A stretch of 64,000 nucleotides of DNA from Blastomonas natatoria (lineage in GTDB: Bacteria; Pseudomonadota; Alphaproteobacteria; Sphingomonadales; Sphingomonadaceae): positions 37,882 through 101,881 of the forward strand of contig NZ_QJJM01000014.1 in NCBI RefSeq assembly GCF_003201955.1. The letters run 5' to 3'. Shown in pieces: positions 47,729 through 55,144 of the stretch. The stretch's first letter is position 1; the number at the start of each line of letters is the position of its first letter. The notes under the pieces are model-generated. The model was not told the DNA's origin. It searched no databases and saw only the letters and a list, made by a program, of their open reading frames with translations. The position numbers and the translations under genes were made by a program.

Positions 47729-48775
47729 TCAGGCTGTTAAGCTCCGCCAATATGCTTGGAATAATTCTGAGCAAGTTCCGTCTTTCATGAATATGCGTGG
47801 CTCTGCTTCTCTGTATCCACCTGTATGATTGAGCATCAATGTTATCTGATCACGCGCGAACTGCGCATCACTTTCTGACAATCCATATGTTGTTGCAAAA
47901 ACTCGATACTGCTTACCGCCTTGTATGCCAAGCCGATTATCTGGGCTCAGCAGTTCCATATTTTGGTTATGAAAGCCAAAACCCAGAAATACGAGTGTGT
48001 CCGCCTTTTCAACCAACTGCTTAATCGTTTCCCCCGTTTCAGAATCGACGCTCTCGGAAAACGTCTTGATACGATGCGAAGCGGAAATCAAATCAACGGA
48101 TTCATCTCCGAATTTAACATATCCTTGCTCACCGGAGAACGGAGAGCCAATAGTTCCATAGGCATGTACTATAGGAACTTTTCTAATTATTGATTGAGCG
48201 TCTTGATTTGAAATCCTAAAATAAACCTCCAAAGCTCTGACAAGAAACGTTTGAAGGCATCGATCGTAATTAAAAACAACAAAACTAACTCCGTCAAAGG
48301 CATCTTGAGGACGTTCGACAGGAACCGTAGTAAAAAGCTGCTGAACAAGACTCGTATACCATGTCCCCGCCAGGTCCCGAATCCTAAATGGCTGCGCACC
48401 CTCTCTCGACTGAGCCATTTTGCTTGCTCGCTCTGCCATTGCGATCGCCCTAACAATGCCGAGCTTTCCTATCAAAACATATTCCGGGTTTGATGCATGA
48501 GATTCGAGAAACGTATCGATCGAGACTGCCATATCCATCGCCTCAGCGATTGATCTCCCCGAACCGAGGAACTGATTTTTTTCCCATTGGGGGTCAGATT
48601 GAGTCAAAGTACGCATCGCCTCAAAAATATAGGGATCACCTCGACTCAGCCTCCAGTAGTCGGCATGGATGTTCACCAAGTCCGCAATCTTCAGAGTCAG
48701 CTCGCTTCCGACTGGAAATCCAGCCTCTTTACTCGCACCAGCACCTACAACAAATACTGTGTTCGAACTGAACAT
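47729..48775 (-). CDS. SIR2-like domain protein, possible antiphage NADase
   Basis: A 348-aa protein with an N-terminal SIR2-like Rossmann signature: VFVVGAGASKEAGFP near residues 6-20, VFNYDR near the middle, HAYGTIGSP, and VFLGFGFHNQN. The spacing matches bacterial SIR2-like proteins that act as NAD-depleting effectors in defence systems rather than protein deacetylases. No dedicated partner gene is adjacent. The gene is distinctly AT-rich compared with its neighbours and lies alone on the minus strand just left of the tRNA-Gly island, which suggests separate acquisition. ATG at 48775 is chosen; a TTG two codons upstream is possible. Confidence 0.8.
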   Translation of the reverse strand: MFSSNTVFVVGAGASKEAGFPVGSELTLKIADLVNIHADYWRLSRGDPYIFEAMRTLTQSDPQWEKNQFLGSGRSIAEAMDMAVSIDTFLESHASNPEYVLIGKLGIVRAIAMAERASKMAQSREGAQPFRIRDLAGTWYTSLVQQLFTTVPVERPQDAFDGVSFVVFNYDRCLQTFLVRALEVYFRISNQDAQSIIRKVPIVHAYGTIGSPFSGEQGYVKFGDESVDLISASHRIKTFSESVDSETGETIKQLVEKADTLVFLGFGFHNQNMELLSPDNRLGIQGGKQYRVFATTYGLSESDAQFARDQITLMLNHTGGYREAEPRIFMKDGTCSELFQAYWRSLTA

Positions 48776-48952
48776 TATCAAATTCCATCAGAATAACAGT
48801 GAATGTTAGTGTAACATTTTAGTTTTGACATTTCAATGCAGCTATTCCGATTTTGCAAATCTGACAACGCAACAAGCCCGCCATTCTCATAAGTTAAAGC
48901 CCCTCGCCCCATCCCGGCGCATCCTCGCTCGTCCAACGAGGAGCAACGAACC

Positions 48953-49135
48953 ATGCCTGCAAAATCCAAGGCGCAGCAGAAGGCGGCGGGGGCGGCGCTT
49001 GCGGCCAAGCGCGGGGATGCGCCCAAGAAGAGCCTCAAGGGCGCGTCGAAGCAGATGACGGAGTCCATGTCCGAAAAGGAGCTGGAGGACTTGGCCTCGA
49101 CGAAGCGCAAGACACTGCCCGAGCGCAAGGACTGA
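48953..49135 (+). CDS. Small DUF3008-family protein
   Basis: A 60-aa basic, Lys/Ala-rich protein: MPAKSKAQQKAAGAALAAK, then KSLKGASKQMTESMSEKELEDLAST. This pattern matches DUF3008, small stress-associated proteins of unknown function. It has a strong ribosome site (GAGGAG) and is followed by a DUF2383 gene, a common neighbour in alphaproteobacteria. Confidence 0.85.
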   Translation: MPAKSKAQQKAAGAALAAKRGDAPKKSLKGASKQMTESMSEKELEDLASTKRKTLPERKD

Positions 49136-49245
49136 GCGGCGCGGGGCTAAACTATGTAGTTTCGCGAGGTGCGGCCAACCGCAGAAATGCGCGCACCGCC
49201 TCGCCGCCCCCGGCAGAGGCGCATTTCCCCCAATGGAGGCTCATC

Positions 49246-49683
49246 ATGGCCAGCTATGACAATGACATCTCGCTCCTCAACTCGCTGATCGCGACGACGC
49301 TCGACAGTGTCGAGGGCTATCGCGAATCGGCCAAGGATGCCGAGGACCCGCAGCTCAAGTCGAATTTCGGCGAACGCGCCACCGAACGCACGCAGGTCGT
49401 CGCGATGCTGCGCGACCAGGTGCGCACGCTGGGCGGCACGCCCGAGGATGACGGCACCGTGCTGGGCAGCGCGCACCGCATGTTCGTGAACTTGAAATCG
49501 ATGATCGTTTCGCGCGACGACAAGGCGGTGCTGGAGGAAGTCCAGCGCGGCGAGACATACCTCAAGGAAAAGTTCGAGACCGCGCTCAACGATCGCAACG
49601 CCTCGCCCGAGACGCTCCGCGTGATCGAGCAGGCACATCGCCAGATCGCCTCGGGCAGCAGCGCGATGCAGGGCCTGGGATAG
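49246..49683 (+). CDS. DUF2383 / PA2169-family four-helix-bundle protein
   Basis: A 145-aa ferritin-like helical protein, beginning SYDNDISLLNSLIATTLDSV; DUF2383 proteins of the PA2169 group are induced by stress, but their activity is unknown. It shows GGTPEDDGTVLGSAHR in the loop between helices, as usual. GGAGG precedes the ATG at the proper distance. It ends in a strong terminator that also marks the last chromosomal gene before the island. Confidence 0.88.
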   Translation: MASYDNDISLLNSLIATTLDSVEGYRESAKDAEDPQLKSNFGERATERTQVVAMLRDQVRTLGGTPEDDGTVLGSAHRMFVNLKSMIVSRDDKAVLEEVQRGETYLKEKFETALNDRNASPETLRVIEQAHRQIASGSSAMQGLG

Positions 49684-49728
49684 ATCACCGGCAGCTACTG
49701 ACGCTGCCGCGCACCGCGAGAGATGGGA

Positions 49729-49756
49729 AAGAGGGGCCGCAGCGCCCCTCTTTTCT
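49729..49756 (+). terminator. Terminator of the DUF3008-DUF2383 pair
   Basis: AGAGGGGC pairs with GCCCCTCT around a short loop, followed by TTTTCTT. It lies about 46 bp after the DUF2383 stop. Confidence 0.88.
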
Positions 49757-49822
49757 TGTGCGCGCACACGACCGCGATCAGGCCGAAGCCTGATGCGATG
49801 TCGCGACGAAATATCGGAAAAC

Positions 49823-49868
49823 TGGAGCGGGCGAAGGGATTCGAACCCTCGACCCCAACCTTGGCAAG
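49823..49868 (-). other. tRNA-Gly(GCC) 3' fragment: attachment site of the island
   Basis: Read on the minus strand, this 46-bp segment is the 3' part of a tRNA-Gly: anticodon loop CTTGCCAAGG with GCC, variable loop, T-arm GGGTTCGAATCCC, and the acceptor end CGCCCGCTCCA. The 5' half (acceptor 5' strand, D-arm) is absent; the adjoining sequence does not pair. Tyrosine integrases often use the 3' end of tRNA genes, and the integrase starts 178 bp away, so this is the duplicated att copy at the left boundary. The intact tRNA should be at the other end of the island, beyond the window. Confidence 0.85.
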
Positions 49869-50046
49869 AAGACTGACTGACTTTCCCTAAGAGCGCCTGA
49901 CTTGGATATTCTACTATAAAGCAACGTTATATGGAACGATAAACTTCCCTCAGTGCGATCAAGATGCCTGAAATAGACTTGCACCTGCTGACAATTTGGT
50001 GACAAAAGGTCCGACAGAGAGTTTTGTCACCAAACGAGGAGGGGCG

Positions 50047-51315
50047 ATGACTCCGGTTAAGCTAAACAAGCGCAGCGTGGACGGCCTGCTTCCGCCCTCC
50101 AAGGGCCAAGCGGTTCTCTGGGATACGGAGGTGCGCGGCTATGGCGTACGAGTCCTTCCTTCGGGCACGAAGACCTTCATCCTCCAGTATCGCAACCCAG
50201 AGGGAATTCAGCGCCGGATCAACATTGGCCGATACGGGATACTTACCGTGGATCAGGCGCGCGATCAGGCCAGGCTGTTCCTGGCCTCGGTGATCAAAGG
50301 CGAAGATCCGGCCGATGAAACGCGTCGTGCACGAAAGGGCATGACGGTCGCTGAGATGTGCGAATGGTATCTGGCCGAAGCACGGGCCGGCAACATCTTG
50401 GGACGACTGAACCGACCAATAAAGGCGTCTTCCCTCGATATGGACGAGAGCCGTATCAAGACGCACATAATCCCACTCCTCGGAAAGCGCGTGGTGGCCC
50501 AGCTGAGCGTGGCCGATGTCGAGCAAATGCAGTCAGATGTGAAGAACGGGAAAACCGCCAAGGCACGCAGCGGCGGGCGAGGCGGAAGGGCTACCGGTGG
50601 GGCCGGTGTCGCCTCCAGATGCGTTGGCACGATTCAGGCGATCATAGGTCACGCCAAGCATAAGGGGTTGCTAGCCACTCATCCGACCCAAGGTGCAAAG
50701 AAACTTGCCAGCAAAAAACGGACCCGGCGGTTGAGCGTCACCGAGATTGAAATGCTCGGCAAAGCCATTGCCTATGCCGAGCAAAATCGCGAAAATCCTG
50801 TCGCGCTAGGGGTATTAAAGACGCTGCTGTTGACGGGTTATCGCCGTGAAGAAGCGCAGGCTATGCAGAGGGCTTGGGTCAACGTTACGGGCGGTTTCGT
50901 CAGCTTCCCGGACACCAAGGGCGGTGCACAAGTGCGTGCCATTGGCTCCGCCGCACTAAAGGTGATCCAAGGTCAGTCGGAAATTTTGGGCAGTCCCTAT
51001 GTTTTCCCATCTGATGTGGGGGCTGGGCCATACACCGCGGTGAGTTCCTGCCTGGACCGCGTATGTAAGCTTGCGGGGATTTCAGGCGTCACGCCCCATA
51101 CCCTGCGGCATACGTTCGGAAGCATTGCCGGCGAACTTGGTTTTTCGGAACTGACGATCCGCGCCATGCTCGGTCATGCGTCACAGAACGTGACCCAAGA
51201 CTACATTCACATCGACGAGGCGTTGAAACTTGCGGTAGAGCGCACCTCCGATGAAATTGCTCGATTGCTTGCCAAGGGAGCTGCAGCACTAGTTCGGCTC
51301 AGCGAGGCAGCGTAA
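50047..51315 (+). CDS. Tyrosine recombinase/integrase of the island
   Basis: A 422-aa P4-type integrase. The N-terminal arm-binding region (about 1-95; LNKRSVDGLLPP, GYGVRVLPSGTKTFILQYR) and core-binding domain precede the catalytic domain with Arg in TGYRREEA, the HxLR box in TPHTLRHTFGS, His in MLGHAS and the nucleophile Tyr in TQDYIH. It integrates or excises the element at the tRNA-Gly 3' end. The ATG at 50047 has GAGGAGGGG upstream; a GTG at 49996 extends into non-family sequence. Confidence 0.94.
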   Translation: MTPVKLNKRSVDGLLPPSKGQAVLWDTEVRGYGVRVLPSGTKTFILQYRNPEGIQRRINIGRYGILTVDQARDQARLFLASVIKGEDPADETRRARKGMTVAEMCEWYLAEARAGNILGRLNRPIKASSLDMDESRIKTHIIPLLGKRVVAQLSVADVEQMQSDVKNGKTAKARSGGRGGRATGGAGVASRCVGTIQAIIGHAKHKGLLATHPTQGAKKLASKKRTRRLSVTEIEMLGKAIAYAEQNRENPVALGVLKTLLLTGYRREEAQAMQRAWVNVTGGFVSFPDTKGGAQVRAIGSAALKVIQGQSEILGSPYVFPSDVGAGPYTAVSSCLDRVCKLAGISGVTPHTLRHTFGSIAGELGFSELTIRAMLGHASQNVTQDYIHIDEALKLAVERTSDEIARLLAKGAAALVRLSEAA

Positions 51316-51316
51316 A

Positions 51317-52615
51317 ATGGTCCAGTTCCTCAATGCGGACTTCAGTGGCTGCGAGCTCGAGCGGTCAATTCCGTTCGACGGCCTTCGCATGATGTCCGGA
51401 GAACGAGGAGAACACATCGTTTCGGACATCGGACAACGTCTCCTAGCCCTTGAAGGGAGACGTCGCGACCGCCGGAAAGCAGATCATGAGCGGTGGTTGC
51501 ATTCGCTCAGCGCTCTTCTAGCAAATGTTGCACTCGGGATCTTTAACAGGGTGGACTCAGGCCGTTTTGTTGCGATCTCACTCAACAGAAATGATTATTC
51601 TGGCCACTGGATCAGTGTAACCGCCCTGCGAAGCCAGCTCGAGCAGCTCGTCGAACTGGGCCTCATCGAAGGCCAGCGAGGATATCGCGATATCAAGAAT
51701 GGCGAGGTTCGCCACTCGAGGCGAACGCGCATTCGGGCGACAAAATTGCTTCGCAGCCTTCTAGTGGAGGCCGGCGTCTCCAGAAAAGAAGTTGGCTGGA
51801 GCGAGCGGCGAGACATTATCATTCTGCGTGAGCCAGATGTTGCCGATCTGACTGAACCTGATGATGTCAAAGCGAGCAGGTCTGTCCTCACAAAAGTGAG
51901 TTCCGAGCTATCACGTGCGGAAATCCTATTGCCTGACGATGCTTGGGAGCGGGTAAACGAGCGTTACAGGTCGGCAGGTGACCCAGAGGCAGATCGCTTG
52001 GTTTCTGGCGAAGAGAGCACGACTTTGTACCGGATATTCAAGGGCGGTTGGGACAGGGGTGGACGGCTATACGGGGGATGGTGGATCAACCTGCCGAAAG
52101 CGGAACGGTTGTTGCTCACGCTGCACGGCTCTCCCATTGTTGAGCGAGATTTTGCGCGTTTGCACCCGACGCTACTCTACGCTCGCGTCGGAATTGAGCT
52201 GAACTTCGATATCTACTCTGTTCCCGGCATTGAAGGGCCATTCGTCCGAGAACTGGGTAAGCGCACATTCAACAGACTGATAAATAGGTCGAACGCTCGA
52301 CGACCGAATCTCACCCCCACTCCAACGGACCGCGCACAATTGCCACCAGGAGTGAGCTTCCGGGCTTATGTTTCCGCTCTGGTTGAGCGCCTTGCACCGA
52401 TCGCGCAGTGGTTTGGAACTGGAGAGGGCCTGCGCTTGCAGCGCGAAGACAGTGATCTTGCTCTGGGGATTGTCGACCGCCTTTTGGCCAAGGGCATCGT
52501 CGCTCTACCGATCCATGACAGCTTCATTGTGGCCCAGCAAAATGAAGCGAGCCTCATCGAGGCCATGCAATCCGAATTTCGGGCTAGGTATGGCTTCACT
52601 CCGGCCATTCGGTAG
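51317..52615 (+). CDS. Uncharacterised protein with family-A/T7-type single-subunit polymerase-like motifs
   Basis: I do not know a named family for this 432-aa protein. Residues about 105-142 look like a winged helix (LVELGLIEGQRGY then a basic strand). The C-terminal half has polymerase-like motifs: VERDFARLHPTLLYA (motif A-like, D278), RELGKRTFNRLINR (motif B-like, R311, K315, N319) and ALPIHDSFIV (motif C-like, H400-D401). GRLYGGWWINLP precedes motif A. HDSF is closer to T7-type RNA polymerase than to Pol I (HDE). This suggests a small palm/fingers polymerase, but it has no exonuclease or full thumb. The gene begins 1 bp after the integrase stop (ATG at 51317), so it is island cargo. A degenerate or structural relative is also possible. 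Confidence 0.55.
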   Translation: MVQFLNADFSGCELERSIPFDGLRMMSGERGEHIVSDIGQRLLALEGRRRDRRKADHERWLHSLSALLANVALGIFNRVDSGRFVAISLNRNDYSGHWISVTALRSQLEQLVELGLIEGQRGYRDIKNGEVRHSRRTRIRATKLLRSLLVEAGVSRKEVGWSERRDIIILREPDVADLTEPDDVKASRSVLTKVSSELSRAEILLPDDAWERVNERYRSAGDPEADRLVSGEESTTLYRIFKGGWDRGGRLYGGWWINLPKAERLLLTLHGSPIVERDFARLHPTLLYARVGIELNFDIYSVPGIEGPFVRELGKRTFNRLINRSNARRPNLTPTPTDRAQLPPGVSFRAYVSALVERLAPIAQWFGTGEGLRLQREDSDLALGIVDRLLAKGIVALPIHDSFIVAQQNEASLIEAMQSEFRARYGFTPAIR

Positions 52616-52648
52616 CGGCGAAGACGTCCCATAACTAAGAGCCGTAAT

Positions 52649-53398
52649 TTATTCCGGCAATGCGGAGGTCTCAACAAATAGGAAGAGCCGAGGCCTTTCT
52701 TCCGTCCCGTTGAGGCGATCAACCACGGCGGAAACGCGCTGCTGTTTTGCCCATGTCCCGTAGGCGGCAGCCTGCAAACGGTTGATATTACCGATTTTTG
52801 CTCCCTCAAATTGGCATGCGACGGCATTAGGGTCGAACGCATTGTCGGGTTCGGGGCAGATGTCGATCCTAGCCCCTATCGGCGGGGCAATAAAACCGGG
52901 CTTGCGTGCATAGTATCGGTAGCCAGCGACCTCACAGATGAGCTCTCTCGCTTCAATGCCCACTGACAATGGGTCAACCAGCGAGAAGCCATCACTTGGT
53001 AACTGCGCTTCAGAAAGCCCGAGCAGTGCAAAATCCGTCACGCTAGCGTCGGGCGCAATTCTGAGGTGTGCGATATAGCTTGCAAAATCAGAGCGAGATC
53101 TAGGCGGAAGTCGCCGCATAAACGCTTCGATTACGCCCGCATCATGCTCAGCCTTCTCTGTCGAAAAGCCAGGATAGCCAGCATAACCATAGCTCTTCAA
53201 CTGATCGTAGGTTTTGCCCGGGTTCAATTCAGCAAACTGTTCGCTATCACCAAAATATCTCAGGCACGCCGTTTGGTCTCCGCGCGGGTTCAACTCGCCC
53301 ACGGCGAAGCGCGTCCGATCATTGAATTCATCAGGGGCCTGCCACGCAAGGATCAGCCGCGGTGGTTCAACGATGTGACGGATAAGTGCGCGGCTCAT
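52649..53398 (-). CDS. HipA-N/HipS-like region fused to a HIRAN domain
   Basis: A 249-aa protein. The first ~145 residues resemble the N-terminal HipA/HipS lobe (LILAWQAPDEFNDRTRFAVG, then Gly/Tyr-rich GYAGYPGF and FMRRLPPRSRSDFASYIAHL). From about 152 to 245 it has a HIRAN domain: CEVAGYRYYA, then EPDNAFDPNAV at 183-193, and IGNINR, matching the ssDNA/3'-end-binding HIRAN fold. The ATG overlaps the stop of the kinase gene (ATGA), so the two are cotranscribed, with the kinase first. This layout looks like a split HipA in which HIRAN is joined to the HipS-like part. Function is inferred. Confidence 0.72.
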   Translation of the reverse strand: MSRALIRHIVEPPRLILAWQAPDEFNDRTRFAVGELNPRGDQTACLRYFGDSEQFAELNPGKTYDQLKSYGYAGYPGFSTEKAEHDAGVIEAFMRRLPPRSRSDFASYIAHLRIAPDASVTDFALLGLSEAQLPSDGFSLVDPLSVGIEARELICEVAGYRYYARKPGFIAPPIGARIDICPEPDNAFDPNAVACQFEGAKIGNINRLQAAAYGTWAKQQRVSAVVDRLNGTEERPRLFLFVETSALPE

Positions 53399-54342
53399 TG
53401 CTCCAAAACCTCTCGGAGCAAACGTTGGCGCGTCGTGATCTGATCGACAACAAATCGAGCGCGGGCAGCTGAGAATCGCAATGGCGTATCAAAGCCTTGC
53501 GCCCACTCCACAATTTCTTCGATTGCAGCTCGTCCAACTCCCAACATGGCCATCCCCATAGGGACGTACTGTGGAAAAGTCGTGAAGAATCGCCGACAGA
53601 GCTCAATGTTGAGCATCGGGCCGTCCTCCTTGTGGGACCATCCGCAGTCATGCTTTCCCTTCCGGACAAATTGCTCGATCTGCTCAAGGGTCCATGCAGG
53701 GTCGAGCCGTTCCTCCAGAATGTTGTATCCAAGGCTCGTGCCGTTGTCGTAGAGCGGCGCCAACGTCACCGACTGAGCGTCGCCCTTACGTTCAAAGATA
53801 AACCCCCAGTTTTCCGAGTGCCGATCGACGTTACCGAGCAAACTGTCGAACAGCACCGCTTTGGCCCACCATTCATAATATTCAGGGGCTTTGAGAGCCC
53901 GGCACAACGCGAGATTTTCACGAACGGCGTGAGGCCGTCCCTTTCTGCCTTCGATGAAATGATCTTGCATGTAGTCGGCGGCGTGTACCAACCGGGCGGT
54001 GGGCCTTGGATAACGATAAAAAAGTTCGATCAAGACCCCTGCCTCGCCCGTATTTGAGTCGATTGCAGCAAAAGCTGGTGGAACCGGGACCCCAAAGTGG
54101 AATGACAACTCGTAGGCCAGGATTTCTGACCACATCTGTTGAGCTTGCCAATCATGCGCGGCCTTAAATAGATATCCCTGCCCAGACCTCAGGAACAGAC
54201 TGGTTTCATCTGGTTTGCTTATCAGCAGTCGCTTTGGCTTGGAGCCCGTTGGATAGATCGGGAAGTCTTCATCCAACGCCCAGTCGGCAACATCAATAAC
54301 CATGCTACATGGTTGCCGAGGATAAGGGCGCGGTGTTGTCAT
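53395..54342 (-). CDS. HipA-like kinase (HipT-like)
   Basis: A 315-aa kinase of the HipA family, lacking the usual N-terminal HipA lobe. LFLRSGQGYLFKAAHDWQA supplies the ATP-binding Lys region; LLGNVDRHSENWGFI contains the catalytic Asp, and LAPLYDNGTSLG the metal-binding Asp. HipA-type kinases phosphorylate aminoacyl-tRNA synthetases (GltX in HipA; TrpS in HipT). Its 3' end overlaps the HIRAN gene, and a DNA-binding-type gene lies 56 bp upstream on the same strand. The ATG at 54342 is chosen without a strong ribosome site; an ATG at 54303 is possible. Confidence 0.82.
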   Translation of the reverse strand: MTTPRPYPRQPCSMVIDVADWALDEDFPIYPTGSKPKRLLISKPDETSLFLRSGQGYLFKAAHDWQAQQMWSEILAYELSFHFGVPVPPAFAAIDSNTGEAGVLIELFYRYPRPTARLVHAADYMQDHFIEGRKGRPHAVRENLALCRALKAPEYYEWWAKAVLFDSLLGNVDRHSENWGFIFERKGDAQSVTLAPLYDNGTSLGYNILEERLDPAWTLEQIEQFVRKGKHDCGWSHKEDGPMLNIELCRRFFTTFPQYVPMGMAMLGVGRAAIEEIVEWAQGFDTPLRFSAARARFVVDQITTRQRLLREVLEQ

Positions 54343-54398
54343 GATGGCTGCAATACGGCCTAAAGGTCGCCGATACCAGCGGTGGCGACCGGCATCGA

Positions 54399-55025
54399 CT
54401 ATCCAAGGCCGGAGTCAAGTTGGTAGCGCCCGTTTCGGCGTGCACCAGTGAAGCGGATCAGGCCCAGCGCGCAAAGCCCTGCGACATCCCTCCGAGCGGT
54501 TTTCGGACTTACTTTCCAGTAGGCCGAGATATCCGCTGCACGGCATTGATGACCAGTCCCGACTCGGCTGAGAAACCAGCGCTGCCGCTCGTTCAGCGCA
54601 TCGGTTATTGGGTCATTTATAGGGTCAGTTTTAGGGTCATTTATACGGTCACTCTGGCGACGATCCTGCCGTGGCGGCTGCGTATCGGACGTTTTTGATG
54701 ATAGGCGAGCGGCTTGTTGGCCTGCTCCATGTCGATCTTGAACTGCCCCTTGCGAGCTTTCGATGAGCCCGATCACAAATGCCCTGATGACGGGGGAGCT
54801 GGTCACAAGGCGTAGAAAGAAGACAGTATCGGGCCCGTGTTGAGCGGCCAGCCAATGCTTAACGGTCCTCTCACTCGCGTCAGTCAGCCTCATCACTTGT
54901 TTGACTGCGCGATGCGTTCCGCCGTGTTCACGCTTCAACAGCTCGGCGATGGTTTCGGCATAGGCCTCCCTTCCCGCCATTGCTCCTTTCCACTTCGGCA
55001 ACTTCCTGCCCTTTTTCGGCAACAT
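54399..55025 (-). CDS. DNA-binding-type protein with winged-helix C-terminus and internal 4-aa repeats
   Basis: A 208-aa protein not assigned to a known family. The N-terminal ~90 residues (ETIAELLKREHGGTHRAVKQ, TDASERTVKHWLAA) look like a helix-turn-helix region; a linker contains repeated DRIN-DPKT-DPIN-DPIT blocks; the C-terminus (RAADISAYWKVSPKTARRD, LGLIRFTG) resembles a winged-helix/DeoR-type domain. The ATG at 55025 has a strong AAGGAGCGGGAG upstream. It lies just upstream of the kinase-HIRAN genes and could regulate them, as HipB does in HipBST; that link is inference. It is divergent from the serine recombinase. Confidence 0.6.
   Translation of the reverse strand: MLPKKGRKLPKWKGAMAGREAYAETIAELLKREHGGTHRAVKQVMRLTDASERTVKHWLAAQHGPDTVFFLRLVTSSPVIRAFVIGLIESSQGAVQDRHGAGQQAARLSSKTSDTQPPRQDRRQSDRINDPKTDPINDPITDALNERQRWFLSRVGTGHQCRAADISAYWKVSPKTARRDVAGLCALGLIRFTGARRNGRYQLDSGLG
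54610..54657. repeat. 12-bp tandem repeat inside the DNA-binding-type gene
   Basis: Four 12-bp units: GGGTCATTTATA, GGGTCAGTTTTA, GGGTCATTTATA and the divergent CGGTCACTCTGG. On the minus strand they encode the four-residue blocks in the linker. The unit length is a multiple of three, so copy-number change would keep the frame. Confidence 0.85.
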
Positions 55026-55144
55026 CTCCCGCTCCTTTCCCACATATACTGGTGAAAATGCGGGGATGCCGGAGAAGTCCGTGGTTCGCGCTGCAGCGGT
55101 TGGTCGCCCTGGCCACGGCAGCATGGTCATCGAAAGGGCGGAAG

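Noticed and set aside
49823..49920. Complete tRNA-Gly gene
   Set aside because: Only the 3' part from the anticodon loop is present; no D-arm or 5' acceptor strand lies where required.
49778..50005. 75-aa minus-strand frame over the tRNA-Gly fragment
   Set aside because: The sequence is explained by the tRNA 3' end; the peptide is a translation of tRNA and intergenic DNA.
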